A stretch of DNA of 22,255 nt, from assembly GCA_003427395.1 (NCBI GenBank), contig BFEA01000577.1, positions 276,540-298,794 on the forward strand, written 5' to 3'. The position numbers were made by a program, and so were the translations under genes. The stretch comes from Chara braunii (lineage: Eukaryota; Streptophyta; Charophyceae; Charales; Characeae). The notes beneath the pieces were generated by a model, which was given only the letters and a program-made list of their open reading frames with translations, was not told the origin of the DNA and ran no database searches. Position 1 is the stretch's first letter. Each line of letters starts with the position of its first letter. Shown piece by piece: positions 1 through 10,021 of the stretch.

Positions 1-571
1 TGGAACCTGTGACCGTGTGTGGCTGTGGGAACTGCCAGCATTGATTGCCCTGCAAAACAGGGGATTAACTGGACAGGCTTATGTAAGGGCCATAGGTGCT
101 TGTCAGCGCAGCCCTCGTGTAGACCTTGGGATACAGTTGTACCCTTTGTATCTCTTCACCCTCCGAAGGAGGGCGCCAGATAGGATTTTTGGGACTGATA
201 CTGTGAACCGGCTGCTGCTTTCTCCTACAGCCGGTCTGATCTTCTTGTAGCTGCTTGCTTGAATCTGCAACTGTCATCTGTACTTGTAGTAACCTTCTTG
301 TGGTCGAAACTCCCAGCCATGGTTGCTTGTTCCGGGACCTGTCTGCTCCAGGCCCAGCTTGCCGACTGTCTCCGCCATCTTGCCGACTGTCCCCTCCGTC
401 TGCATCAGTGGACGTTAGCGGGTGTGGTGAGCCAGCGGAATCCTCCCCAGGGGGCTCCAGGGAGGGGTTCCTCGCGTGGCCAGGAGGGATGAACAAGGGA
501 NGGACAAGACAGGGAACATGGGGAGGGCGGGTGTCANGTGGTTGGGGCAAGGACAGGGTATCACATGTCNC
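1..571 (-). other. LINE-A 3' non-coding region
   Basis: This stretch follows the ORF2 stop on the minus strand and holds no convincing gene. It contains a short direct duplication around 358-386 (the words 'gccgactgtc' repeat). Eight of the window's ambiguous N bases lie between 501 and 651, at the junction with the end of ORF2. No A/T tail is present, so the element's 3' terminus is probably outside the window. Confidence 0.5.
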
Positions 572-1402
572 TCAGGCCAGGATCTCTGTCAGTNATAAGG
601 NGTGGGGGGNGAAGGGGTCCGGGAAATCCGTGGGGGGNCGTAATGGGAACNAGGCCTCAATGTTAGTCCAATCCTTGAAAACCAACCTGTAGTCCCTCAT
701 GTCCTCTAAGTTCTTTAGCCCATCCTCTTGATCCCCGCCCCATACAACTTTTGCAATCCAGCCTTCCCTTTCCCCCCCTACCCAGTCCTTGCAAAATTCC
801 GTTATCCTTTTCCGGACATCCCTTGTTTGTTTAAAAAGGTCCANTTGTTCCTTTGTATCTAACCACCTGCGTGTGAGGTCCAGGCGTAATTGCTNCTGGA
901 TTTGTTCTATGATTTCCGCGCCTTCTACCCGTACTTTTTCCATGGTCAGGGTGCATCTTTGCCACCATAATGCCCACATCACTGCCCTCCTTCCTACTCT
1001 ATACATGTTTTCGGTGAAGGGCGTGGCAGTCTCTATCTGGGGCCAGTGTCCAGCCAGAATGGCTTGCCATGACCAGGGCCAGGGAATATCCGGTTCCATC
1101 TTCCGCCAGATACGGTCCCACCATCTCCATATGAACTGAGCGATCGGACACTGCATGAAGACGTGTTCAATGGTTTCTGCCTTCTTGTGGAAGGGGAGGA
1201 GGCTCTGGCATCGCTGGCACCATGGGAGCAGCAGGCCTCTTTGTTCAAGGTTTGTTCGATCGATCAACCAATTGTTGGTCGGCAGACAGCGATGAGCTAT
1301 CTGCCATTGTAGCGAGGTGATTTTCATTGGCTTATGCTTTTGTTCCTTGAACCATTGGATTGGTGTCAGGAGAGAGCGGTCAATATTCAATGTTTGGCCC
1401 AT
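572..1402 (-). pseudogene. LINE-A ORF2 C-terminus: zf-RVT domain
   Basis: This 276-codon segment is displaced by one base from the RT frame. It matches the RT-associated zinc-binding domain (zf-RVT): a W-rich start, LPTNNWLIDRTN, a Cys pair in WCQRCQ (about 1213-1228), then EHVFMQC with the His and Cys (about 1147-1170), and a W-rich end (FIWRWWDRIW). The following 150 residues are basic and unclassified, ending at the ORF2 stop at 572. The order RT then zf-RVT, without RNase H, is as in many plant LINEs. It is the end of ORF2 cut off by a frameshift, not an independent gene. Confidence 0.82.
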
Positions 1403-3495
1403 CTATCGTTAATTATATCCCTTAAGTGGCGTTTGGGTCGAAGCATTTTGTAGGCCGATTTGACCGTTAAGAGGTGCAAGCTAATGTGGCTCGTTCCGGG
1501 GGCGCCCCTCCATCGGGGGGGCTGCCATACCCATTCTACTGGGTCCAGAGCCAAGTCCTGGATGGGTTTATCTGGCTGGAAGGCCACCCTCTGTCCCTTC
1601 TCTTCCAGGACTCTCACTCGGCTGGCCGTTGTTTTGCTCTTCCATTCGAAGGACGCCTTCCTTGTTTGGTGAGTGTGTAGTTTTGTAATGGTGTACTGTT
1701 CGATGAGGATCATTTGGGGGGAGACCATATGGACCAATCCAATCAGGTGAGTGGTCCCTGCGATCGTCACCCAGTCCCCTTCTATTAAAGTGGGGCCTTT
1801 CTTGAGGATCCGGTACCATTCCAGCGAGATGGTTTCGTTGAGGTTTTCCAAGGACTCCTCGACCCGGTGGCAGTACCGTAAGATGTCCCGCACTTGGTTC
1901 CCCGTCTTCCATGTTTGTCTGTTGGTATCCCAGATGTCTCCTACCCTGAGGATACCCTGTTTGACCCAGTGTTTCCATGGCGGGGCTGAACTTATCCTTA
2001 CACGCCCCTCTGTGTCTGTTATCCATCTGTTGCCGAAGAGGGGCTGGCGGTATACTTCCTCCCACCGGCTAAGTTGGGTCCTGTCTGGAAGCGGAAGACT
2101 GCGCCAGGTGTGCAGTAAGGATGGCCAAAAGTTGTCTAGTGGCTGACCCCCTCCTTCTTTCGCTCCCTCCCTTCCATCCGGGAGTTTACGTGGGATTGTC
2201 CAAAAGCGGTCTTCTAACCAAGTGAGTGGGTGGGTTGCGCGGGGGGCTGCAGGGGCTATCTGGACGAGATGTTCCAGGGCCAAGGCACACCATGGGCTCT
2301 GGGGGGCAAAGATGAGTTTCTTAATCCATTTGATTCGCAGGGCTTGTACCTGCGTGGCCGGGTCTAGAATCCCCAGGCCTCCTCCCGCCTTTGGTTGGAT
2401 AATGGAGTCCCAGGCCACACGGCTGATGACATTGACTTGCTCCCCGTCGCCCCGCCATAGGAAGGCTGTAGCCTTTTGCTTTAGAGCCTTCAAGGCTGCT
2501 TTGCTTAGGGGCCATAACAAGGACTTGTACCATAGTGATGCAAAGACAACATTGTTTAGAACTAAGGCCCGACCAAAAAGTGAGGTGTGTTTATTTTTCC
2601 AATTATTTAATTTGTGTTGCGCCGGGGTGCTGATCCATTNGTCATTGATAGGTGGCCTTCCTGCCGTGGTCATGAATACTCCCAAGATTCGTATTGGTGC
2701 CTCCATTGGTACCNAGGTTATGCGTGGAGTTTCTGGAGGACNTCCTCCNTGGTAGTGGATCCACCAACCCTGAGTTTTNGATCCCCAATTGACCGACATG
2801 TCGGAGACCTTTGTGAATTTTTCCATCATATGCTGGATTTCTTTCATGTTTTGGTGTGTGGCTTCAACAATAATTGTAAGGTCATCCGCGAAAAGGGAGC
2901 ACACCGGGACNGCCTCTTCCGGGATGCGTGTAACTCGCAATTTAGTGATGTTTTTGTTNGCCCGAAGATTGGCGGNCAGTGCTTCCATGATGACCAGGAA
3001 CAGGAAGGGGGCAATAGGGTCCCCTTGTCTGACCGATCGCTCTAGGCGTAAAGGCGGTGCAAGACTCCCGTTGACCTGGACACATGTGGTGGCGTTTTGA
3101 TGCAGGATTTGTATCCAACGTCTGAAGCCTGACCCAAAGTTCATCTTCTCGAGGCACTTGTCTAGAAACNTCNAGTCCACATGGTCGTAGGCTNTTTCGA
3201 AGTCGATAAATATGAGAGCCGCATTCTGACGAGAGTGCTTCGTGAGTTGGAGAATCTCATGTATTAGTAGGATATTCTCCTGAATGTTCCTGTTCTACAT
3301 GAAGCTGGTTTGATCCGGATGAATGATATCCTCCATTACCGGGATCATACGATTTGTCAGCGCCTTTGACAACATTTTATAGACGACTATAATCAATGTG
3401 ATGGGTCGATAGTTACTGATGTCCATTTTATCTCCTTTTTTATACAGGAGAGTTAGAATCCCTTGCCCCACCCATTCTCCCATCTCCCCTGTGAG
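1387..3495 (-). pseudogene. LINE-A ORF2: reverse transcriptase core and connection
   Basis: The reverse transcriptase continues here: LLYKKGDK and NYRPITL near 3440-3410, a TAG at 3297-3295, then IFIDFE.AYD near 3190-3210, VNGSLAPPLRLERSVRQGDP, and the catalytic FADD box at about 2881-2892 (FADD for the usual YADD). After the palm come LFGRALVLNNVVFASLWY and GGGLGILDPA, the conserved 'thumb/GGLGI' landmarks of plant LINEs. The long C-terminal connection runs to SAYKML, where a frameshift ends the frame at 1387. About ten N bases fall inside, so several residues are undetermined. Confidence 0.87.
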
Positions 3496-4233
3496 TCAGA
3501 CTTCACTGTAAAAGTCCATAATATTTTGGCTCATGAATTCCCAAGTGGTTTCCCAAAATTCTTTGGGGAAGCCGTCAATCCCGGGGGCCTTATCCTCCTT
3601 CATTTGTAGAAGGGCGAACCATATCTCTTCCTTGGAGAGCAGGGCTTCCAGTGCCTCCCGTTGTTCAGTCGCCGAAGTCTTATTGAGTGGTTCCAAGAAT
3701 TCCTGGATTAGTCGATTGTGATATGGAGGATCTGACTTGTCCAGGTGTGAGGCGAAGAGCTTCTTGTAGAAATCGTAAGTGATCTTCATGCAGCGGGCTG
3801 TAGACACGGTCGGGTCCGCATCTCTGGCATTTGGTTCATATAGAGCCTCGATCGTGGTTCGTTGGCATCGCATTTTAGCCAAACCGAAAAAGTAAGAGTC
3901 CATCGCTCCTTCAGTGGAGAATCTGGATAGCCTGGCCCTTATCTGGGCACCTTGCCATCTATATTGTGCGTGTTGAAAAAGTTGGTCTTTTAGTTTTTGT
4001 ATGCGAGCTTGTAAGTCCGTGATTCGCTGCTCCTTCCCTTGCGAGTTTAACAAATCCTGCTCTTGTTCTGCACTTACCATATCTTGCATGAGCGAGACTT
4101 CCTGGATATGTCTTTGTGTAGCTAGACATTGGGAATATTCGTTGCACTTCCTGCCCATAAAAAATAGGCCATTGTTAAACCAGTCGATCTGTGAATTGTG
4201 TTGGGGACGGTGGTCTTTCCAAAAATCCCAGGC
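3496..4233 (-). pseudogene. LINE-A ORF2: linker and start of reverse transcriptase
   Basis: This segment continues the endonuclease frame after the TAA; 25 codons separate the stop from the next methionine (4158). The first part is a charged helical linker (many Q, E, R, L), typical of the region between endonuclease and RT in plant LINEs. The last 40 or so residues hold the RT fingers signature KAPGIDGFPKEFW, the LINE version of the 'PGxDG(F/I)' block. It ends at a TGA (3498-3496), after which the same frame resumes with the next RT block. Confidence 0.8.
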
Positions 4234-5148
4234 TTATTGGAGGTATTGCTTAAAGGATTTAACTTTTAGTAGAGAGGTGTTCAATTTATAGTGACTAGCC
4301 CCTTGGTCCGGTCGTTTGCGAAATGTCCATACCGCCATACACATTTTGTGGTCCATACCAGGGAATGGGCTAGATGGGAGTATTGTCGTCAGCGTGAGCC
4401 CCCCTCCTAGTTCCTCTGATGACAGGATCAAATCAATCCGTGATCTGGACAGCCTGGTGTGGTCCTTGTTTTGGATGCAGGTAAAGGATCTGTCTTTGGG
4501 GTGACTTCGCCTGAATGTGTCAAAGAGCGATAGGGGGGTGCACAACTCCTGCAACATACGCTCATCTTCATCTACGGTGTGTGTCATGGAATGGGGGGTT
4601 TTCCACCTATCTAGCCACCTGTCGGGTGTCGCATTGAAGTCCCCTGCTAGTATTAGGGGGACATCCGGGGTGGGGAGCGTTGCAATTTTGTCAAAAAACA
4701 CTCGTTTTTCACGGGACGTGTTTGGGGCGTATACGGATACTATACACACGACTTCCAATTCCAGGGCGCCTAGTATTTTGACCCAGCGTCCCTCTTCCTC
4801 GTCCTTTTCCCAGTGGAGGACTTCGCATCGTGATTCGGGCAGGATCCAGATGACCACATCCGAACTCCCGGGGTGGGGGGCGAATGCTTGGTAGCTCTTA
4901 AAGGGCCAGACTTGCCTGTGCGCCCTATGGTGCTCTGGAGAATCCATAAGATGGGTTTCTTGGATGCATACCACGTCTGGCCATGATCTACCCCCAACCC
5001 CTTTCATCAAGTCCCACAATGCTTTAATTTTTTCCGGGTTGCGGGAAGCCAGGCTATTCACGTTAATCGTTCTGATATCCAGGTCGGCATGCTGTAGTAT
5101 GCGTCGCCATTTCCCATTTCTCTCATATACTGCGTCAACCAGCTCCAT
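4234..5148 (-). CDS. LINE-A ORF2 N-terminal segment: APE-type endonuclease domain
   Basis: This 304-residue open segment carries the complete apurinic-endonuclease-like domain that nicks the target. Visible motifs in order are INVNSL (Asn about 29-31), QETH (Glu64), SVYAPN (Tyr140), LAGDFNA (Asp170, Asn172), RSRIDLIL (Asp239) and MDHK (Asp266, His267). Every residue normally needed for the exonuclease-endonuclease-phosphatase fold is present. The usual SDH is MDH here. The segment ends at a TAA that interrupts a frame which otherwise continues straight into the linker before the reverse transcriptase, so it is a truncated part of ORF2 and not a separate gene. Confidence 0.87.
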   Translation of the reverse strand: MELVDAVYERNGKWRRILQHADLDIRTINVNSLASRNPEKIKALWDLMKGVGGRSWPDVVCIQETHLMDSPEHHRAHRQVWPFKSYQAFAPHPGSSDVVIWILPESRCEVLHWEKDEEEGRWVKILGALELEVVCIVSVYAPNTSREKRVFFDKIATLPTPDVPLILAGDFNATPDRWLDRWKTPHSMTHTVDEDERMLQELCTPLSLFDTFRRSHPKDRSFTCIQNKDHTRLSRSRIDLILSSEELGGGLTLTTILPSSPFPGMDHKMCMAVWTFRKRPDQGASHYKLNTSLLKVKSFKQYLQ

Positions 5149-5191
5149 TGGAGTTGTGTTTTACGTGTGTTTCAGTGCCCTAAGTCCCTTG

Positions 5192-5701
5192 TTACTTGTC
5201 GAGTATAGGGGACCATTCTTGTGCATCCCAATTGACTCCTTTGTTAAGAATGTTCTTTCGTAATATTGTGCAGATGCAGGTGAGCAACTCGTCAGTCGAC
5301 CAAACAGTGCTTGGTTTGAGCTTCAGTTGTTGGGTGTTCAGGAGCATATTGTGCGTGAGCCATTGTAGCCCCGCTTCCTTATTTTCTTCAAATCTTACAT
5401 ACAGGTCCTTGTAGGCCATTCTCAGCCCCTCCGTCGACACGCTAATAATGACCATCGCTCCCAGTTCATAGTGCCCGGCAATAAACTCATTGACCTCTCG
5501 CGTTTTAAGTATACCCTCCCTTTGCATGTGCCACCCAAGGAGTGTCATTCCACCGTAAGCGGGGGCATATGGGTCCTCGGACTCTGCGGGCGACAAGCCC
5601 AGTTCCCATTTCCCAGTCTTCCTTCTGATGGGTAGCACTAAGACCTTATCCCCTGCGAATATGTTTGTCTGATATAGCTCTTTTTCAATTAAGTGGCGCA
5701 T
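5192..5701 (-). CDS. ORF-X: 169-residue reading frame between LINE-A ORF1 and ORF2
   Basis: I do not recognise this protein. It reads from an ATG at 5701 with AAA in front, contains VLVLPIRRKTGKWELGL and later VWSTDELLTCICTILRKNI, and has no transmembrane segment or clear zinc motif. It begins 149 bases after the ORF1 stop and ends 43 bases before the ORF2 start. It lies in a different frame from both, while ORF1 and ORF2 share a frame. Its frame is open upstream of the ATG to about 5830 and would encode a proline-rich stretch like the proline-rich ORF1 tail. It may therefore be the true C-terminal domain of ORF1 cut off by a frameshift, or a separate third ORF. An intact frame this long, with balanced composition, is unlikely to be chance. 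Confidence 0.6.
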   Translation of the reverse strand: MRHLIEKELYQTNIFAGDKVLVLPIRRKTGKWELGLSPAESEDPYAPAYGGMTLLGWHMQREGILKTREVNEFIAGHYELGAMVIISVSTEGLRMAYKDLYVRFEENKEAGLQWLTHNMLLNTQQLKLKPSTVWSTDELLTCICTILRKNILNKGVNWDAQEWSPILDK

Positions 5702-5850
5702 TTTGGTTCGTTTCGATGGATGGGATCCCGCCGTTTCTGCTGTTGTTCTTTGTCCTTGTTCAGGGCGGGAATCCTGTGTAGCTTGTTGTGTGCTTGTCGG
5801 GGGTGGCGGTGGGGGGAGGGTCTGTCTTCCTTCTCAACCATGTCGCGTGT

Positions 5851-8145
5851 TTATGTGGTGGGAGGTTGAGGGGTTTCCGCTGTGGGGGGCTGGAATTTCT
5901 TATGTATGATATTCCATATTCTGTTCAGCGCCTGTTGCCACTCCATTCCTGGGGCCAGGCCTTGTTCGAGGGCCTGTTTCAAACTAGGGCTTTCGTCCAG
6001 CAGGGAGAAGAGTTGGACGTAAGCCTCGTCCCAGTAGTTCTCTGTCTGGCCCTCGTACAGGGTCTGGAGCTGACCCAACAACCATTCTGCCAGATTCTTT
6101 AGCCTGAGCTCAATGTTCCCCCCTCCTTGCGATCCCCAGGCTTGGGGGGTACTGTCCCTCATTTCCTCGTCCAGGGGGAGGGAAGTCGACGGGTCCCAAT
6201 CCATTGGCTGGGGCCCGAAGGCTTGCCAGAAGGGATCTGCCCCTGACGAATCTTCTCTTTGCTCGGGTTGTTTCGTTGTGGGTACTTGATGAGCCCCTCG
6301 AGATGATTTTCCCTCGCACAACTGTGACGCTCCCTCTCCCTTCCCACCCACATTGGTACCCGCTCCCTCTCCCTTCCCACCCACATTGGTACCCGCTCCC
6401 TCTCCCTTCCCACCCACATTGGTACCCAGAACCCCGCACCGTTGTGACACTCCCTCTCCCTTCTTCTCCACATTGGCACCCAGAACCCCCCGCACCTCAC
6501 TTTCTTTGCCTAGGGCCACCATGCCTTGCCTCCTGTCCTCTTTTGTAGGAGTGTCTGCATCTTTTTTGTCTTCTTCCTTGCGTGTCTGATCGTGATGTTC
6601 CTGACCTACTGGGTTCTTTAGTTGGTCCCTTGTTTCCATTTCGATTTCTAGGGACAGGAACCGATTGCTTGTGTAAGTGGGCTGTGGTTCCGTTGGTTTG
6701 GATGAAGAGGCTTTGTGCTTGGGTGTCGGGGTTTCCCACAGCTCCCGTGTGTCTTCTGAGGAGATAAAGTCTTGGGGTTCGGGCTCTTTCCGGGGCTTGG
6801 AGCGGGGTTCCTTCTGGTGGGGGAGGGGGGGGACGGGGACCTTGCTCATGTGTGCTTCGACTGACTTTGGAGGGATCCAGTGATCAGGTGGTTTGGTGTT
6901 CCGGTCTGGTGCCTCCCCTTTTTCCCATTCCCATCCCCTTACTCCTCCCCCTTCCTGAAGTTCATCCACGTACACCCATCCTTCATGCCCTGCGTCTACC
7001 GTTCTCCACCACGTGCTCTTAAGTGGATCTCGAAGCAGACGGCCTGTGGATCGGATCCTTTTGGCCGGGTGATGGGGGAAGTCTGAGTCCAAGGATAGGT
7101 GACCGTACGCTTGGCATTTAAAACACCAGGGTCGTGTTTTGTGTGCCGCGTGACTCCTGAAATCCCTTCCTCCCACCCGGAAGGGGATGACATCATCGAT
7201 AGTAAAGACCTGGCCTTTAGGGATGTCCAGAGCTATCATGAGGTAGTCATCCCTTTGCGCCACATGGGGGGGGAGGGGGTCGATGAAGTCAATGATCTCG
7301 TATTTCTGAGCCAGTTCCTGCACAAAGGCACCCTGGATTTCTATAGGCACACGTCGGAACTCCACCCAGTAGTGGTCTGTCATGAGCTGCTCCCGCCTCT
7401 CCTCCGGTTTCGACTGTTTTGGGGGGGACCACGGGAAGATGCGTACCTCTGATCGTCCGCAGGGGATATTATGCCATGAGTCCATAATTCGCTTGTCTGA
7501 GTCAAACATGCATATGACAGTGAATACTGTCGATGAGATAGGTTGGATTAGAAAGAAATCTTTGGCCCCCTCATCAGATCCTTTGAGGGTTGCCAGGCGC
7601 TTTCTAATCCAACCCACCTTATCATTGGCAGACTTGTAGGCGGCGTCATCGTAGAAAACCCATGTACTTGCATGGCGGGAGTAAATAGTGTCTCGTTCCT
7701 TGATTGTATCGTTTGAAAGGGACTTGACTCTTTGTTTTCTCCCGCCTTGACTGATTACTTTTTCCTCAGGACTAGCCAAAAATTTTGCAAGGAAGAAAGC
7801 CGAGGCTGTTGTTAGGTTGTCCAATGGGATTTCCAAATTGTCCTCCCCCTCCCTTTCCCTTTGGACTGACAAGATGTGTCCAAAGTACATTTTTTTGAGT
7901 TTTCCTGCCCACGATGTTGAGGGTGTCTCCTGTATGTTTTCCATCTCTCTTAGCAGTTCTTTTGGTGTCGGGGATAGTGGGGGTTGGCGGGCTGAATCCA
8001 TCATCCCCTTTTCCCTGTTGTCCTTGTCCCCCCGGGGTCTCCAGTCGGAAGAGTGATGCCTCATTGCCCCCTGATACCATATTGTTTGAGCCCCCCTTTT
8101 CCGGTTTCCATTCCTTTTCCTTGCTTCATTCTTGAGGCTGGCCAT
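5851..8145 (-). CDS. LINE-A ORF1: RNA-binding, zinc-knuckle protein
   Basis: This 764-residue frame begins at an ATG in good context (A at -3, G at +4). LINE ORF1 proteins bind the element's RNA and form the retrotransposition particle. Residues about 190-340 contain a plant LINE ORF1-like globular part (FFLIQPISSTVFTVICMF, then VRIFPWSPP and YWVEFRRVPIE), resembling the DUF4283/gag-like domain. This is followed by WCFKCQAYGHLS at about 340-352. That knuckle is degenerate: the last Cys of CX2CX4HX4C is Ser. The second half is disordered, rich in P, K, E and G. It includes three copies of an 11-residue unit (GTNVGGKGEGA) from a 33-base tandem repeat. The end is acidic with hydrophobic helices. 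Confidence 0.83.
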   Translation of the reverse strand: MASLKNEARKRNGNRKRGAQTIWYQGAMRHHSSDWRPRGDKDNREKGMMDSARQPPLSPTPKELLREMENIQETPSTSWAGKLKKMYFGHILSVQREREGEDNLEIPLDNLTTASAFFLAKFLASPEEKVISQGGRKQRVKSLSNDTIKERDTIYSRHASTWVFYDDAAYKSANDKVGWIRKRLATLKGSDEGAKDFFLIQPISSTVFTVICMFDSDKRIMDSWHNIPCGRSEVRIFPWSPPKQSKPEERREQLMTDHYWVEFRRVPIEIQGAFVQELAQKYEIIDFIDPLPPHVAQRDDYLMIALDIPKGQVFTIDDVIPFRVGGRDFRSHAAHKTRPWCFKCQAYGHLSLDSDFPHHPAKRIRSTGRLLRDPLKSTWWRTVDAGHEGWVYVDELQEGGGVRGWEWEKGEAPDRNTKPPDHWIPPKSVEAHMSKVPVPPLPHQKEPRSKPRKEPEPQDFISSEDTRELWETPTPKHKASSSKPTEPQPTYTSNRFLSLEIEMETRDQLKNPVGQEHHDQTRKEEDKKDADTPTKEDRRQGMVALGKESEVRGVLGANVEKKGEGVSQRCGVLGTNVGGKGEGAGTNVGGKGEGAGTNVGGKGEGASQLCEGKSSRGAHQVPTTKQPEQREDSSGADPFWQAFGPQPMDWDPSTSLPLDEEMRDSTPQAWGSQGGGNIELRLKNLAEWLLGQLQTLYEGQTENYWDEAYVQLFSLLDESPSLKQALEQGLAPGMEWQQALNRIWNIIHKKFQPPTAETPQPPTT
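6329..6427 (-). repeat. 33-base tandem repeat (three perfect units) inside LINE-A ORF1
   Basis: Three identical 33-base units start at 6329, 6362 and 6395. A related degenerate unit follows to about 6490. Because 33 is a multiple of three, the frame is kept, and each unit adds 11 residues rich in Gly and Lys. Perfect identity points to recent slippage or unequal exchange. Confidence 0.9.
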
Positions 8146-8204
8146 GTTTGGAAGGCAGTAATAGAGGGTGGCTGGGTTGAAGGGCTGACGGGGGGTACGG
8201 AAAG

Positions 8205-9060
8205 GCGGGCGGGGATGATGATTGGTCGGGATCGGGGAGGTAAGGAGACCGGTCTGGATCGGGATCCCGATCAGGGCCAGGCCACGGGCCAGAGGGAGGG
8301 GGGGGTCAGTCGGGTAATCAGGCAGGGTGGGCTATGAAAATGGGGGGGCGGGGCCGCGACGGGGTTGATGGGAGAAGAGATCAGGATTGTTCGGGGTCCG
8401 GGGGGTGAGGGGGGGTCGACGTGGAGCGGGATCCCGATCAGGGCTCGGGATCATGACGGGGGTTGACGGGATGATGGGGCGGTGATGGAGAGTCGGGATC
8501 ACGACAGGGGTTGATGGGGTGATGGGAGGTGGGGAACATGAGGGGTGAGGGCGCGGACTGGGTGTGTTGGGAAAAGTCAGGATCAGGGACGCCAGACGGT
8601 CGGGAGGGGTGAGGACGAGAACTGGGATGGGGGTTGATGGGATGATGGTAGGTGAGGGACAGGAGGGGTGAGGACGCAGACTAGGAGTTGGTGTGTTGCG
8701 ATCGGGGTGGTGAGGGGGCCAGTTTCCAGTCGGGGAGGGTCGATGGAAGGAGAGATCTGGATTGGTCTGGATCCGGGAGGGGAGGATCGGGGTGGGTCAG
8801 CGTGGAGTGGGATCCCGATTTGGGCTCGGGATCGTGACGAGGAATGACGGGATGATGGGAGGAGAGGGGCAGGAGGGGTGAGGACGCGTACTGGGAGTCG
8901 GTGTGTACCAACCGGGATGGTGACGGGGAGTCGGGATTGTGACGGGGATTGATGGGATGATGGGAGGAGAACAGGAGGTGGGGCTTCGGGCCAGGAGTCG
9001 ATGCGGGCCAGGCCGAGGCAAAGGGGGGAGGTGAAGGAAGTTAGTGGGGACGGGAGCGCG
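8205..9060. repeat. G-rich degenerate tandem repeats upstream of LINE-A ORF1
   Basis: The plus strand repeats words such as 'ggatcccgat', 'gatgatggga', 'gggctcggga' and 'gtgagga'. Two longer units align well: 'gtggag' at 8421 and 8802 sit in the same context, giving a period of about 381 bases. A third, partial start lies near 8221. No convincing coding capacity is seen; long open frames here are by-products of the skewed composition. It lies directly 5' of ORF1, so it may be a LINE 5' UTR built from promoter-like monomers, or an unrelated minisatellite. Confidence 0.6.
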
Positions 9061-10021
9061 TCGGGGAGGTGATTGATTACCTCTGGGGGCAATCCCCTTC
9101 CTTCACCGGGAGATCCCCGGGGCCCCAAAGGAGAGAGGGGGAACCCCAGAGTGACTTCCTCCACTTGATGTCGCCACCCTTTTGTTGATCTCCGCCACAG
9201 CTTCTTAGTAGTCTCCTCGCAACATCCTCCTTCAGTCTTCTCTGCCTCGTCGTTGCATCCTCTCTCACCTCCCGTTTCGTTGCATCCTCTCTCACCTCCC
9301 GTTTTCCACGTCCTACCTGCCAATCACCACGCTGCACCCTACGCAACTTCTCTTACTGCCTTTGTTGTCTCATCGTAGCTTCGTTTTCGCCGTTGTCGGT
9401 TTCCTCACATGTCCATAGCCTTTCTACCACGTCTGGGCTTGTCGTGCGCCCTCTGTTTAGCCTTCCACGTCCCTGTCTTGTTAATCACCATGCTACACTC
9501 TTCTCTGTGCTTGCCTTTGGTCCCTGATACGTGTTTGCTGATCCTGTCAATCTTCTCGCTGCACTCGTCTGTGCACTCGCCACGAATCGCCGGCTTCCTG
9601 AGCACCTCGCCTTTCCCATTCGTGCCAGTGGCCCCGGCTCTCACCAGGAGGCACTACTATCGAGGGGAACTGCCGCGGTATCTCCCACCTCCCTGCCCAA
9701 CTCCCGCTGCCACCGCCTGGTCGATCTGCTCATTCCTCGGTGGCTATGGCAGTCATCCTCCTGTCTCCCTCCTTTCCCTCGCGTCACGTGCGCTTTGCTC
9801 ACCGTGAGCCCGTCACGGCTGTAGCGCTAAGGCGGCACCCCCGGCGATTCGACTTTCACTCACTGTGCCACACCACACACAACTCACTCACACTCACACC
9901 TGTCACATAGCAGGGCCCCTGACCGACCAGCTCCCTTTTCAAATTAATTCTAAGTAATTTGCGCCTGCAGGAAAAAGCAGATCCAGTGTCCCATTCAACT
10001 GGACATTAACTACATAAAAAG
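9061..10021. other. Unassigned spacer between the two LINEs
   Basis: I see no gene here. A perfect 27-base tandem duplication occupies 9251-9304. The rest is C/T-rich with scattered 'cactcacac' motifs near 9855-9905. The right end, from about 9945, probably belongs to the LINE-B 3' UTR, because the LINE-B ORF2 stop is at 10022, but no tail or target duplication marks the boundary. Confidence 0.4.

Larger units (their letters stand above)
572..5148 (-). pseudogene. LINE-A ORF2: endonuclease / reverse transcriptase polyprotein, broken
   Basis: ORF2 would encode the protein that nicks target DNA and copies the LINE RNA there (target-primed reverse transcription). The segments 5148-4234, 4233-3496, 3495-3295 and 3294-1387 all lie in one minus-strand frame. 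They are separated only by single stop codons: TAA at 4236-4234, TGA at 3498-3496 and TAG at 3297-3295. A one-base frameshift near 1390-1415 then moves the frame to the terminal segment (1402-572). The total is about 1,525 codons, somewhat long for a plant LINE ORF2. The ATG at 5148 is a natural start, just ahead of the endonuclease N-terminal motif and 43 bases after the previous reading frame ends. The damage is light, which suggests fairly recent inactivation. Confidence 0.88.
1..8145 (-). mobile_element. LINE-A: near full-length, inactivated non-LTR retrotransposon
   Basis: On the minus strand the order is ORF1 (zinc-knuckle protein), a short middle reading frame, then ORF2 (endonuclease, reverse transcriptase, zf-RVT domain), followed by a non-coding 3' part that reaches the window edge. 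This is the usual order of plant LINEs. ORF1 is open, while ORF2 has three nonsense codons and one frameshift, so this copy cannot make a working ORF2 protein. No poly(A) tail or target duplication is visible because the 3' end lies at or beyond position 1. The 5' end is not sharp and may include the G-rich tandem units upstream of 8145. Single N bases cluster in its 3' half. Confidence 0.88.

Noticed and set aside
8583-9323. 246-residue minus-strand open frame
   Set aside because: Pro/Ser-rich product of tandem G-rich repeats, with several overlapping frames of the same character. No domain.
9409-9807. 132-residue plus-strand frame
   Set aside because: No recognisable domain, no promoter or splice context, and a competing frame of similar length overlaps it.
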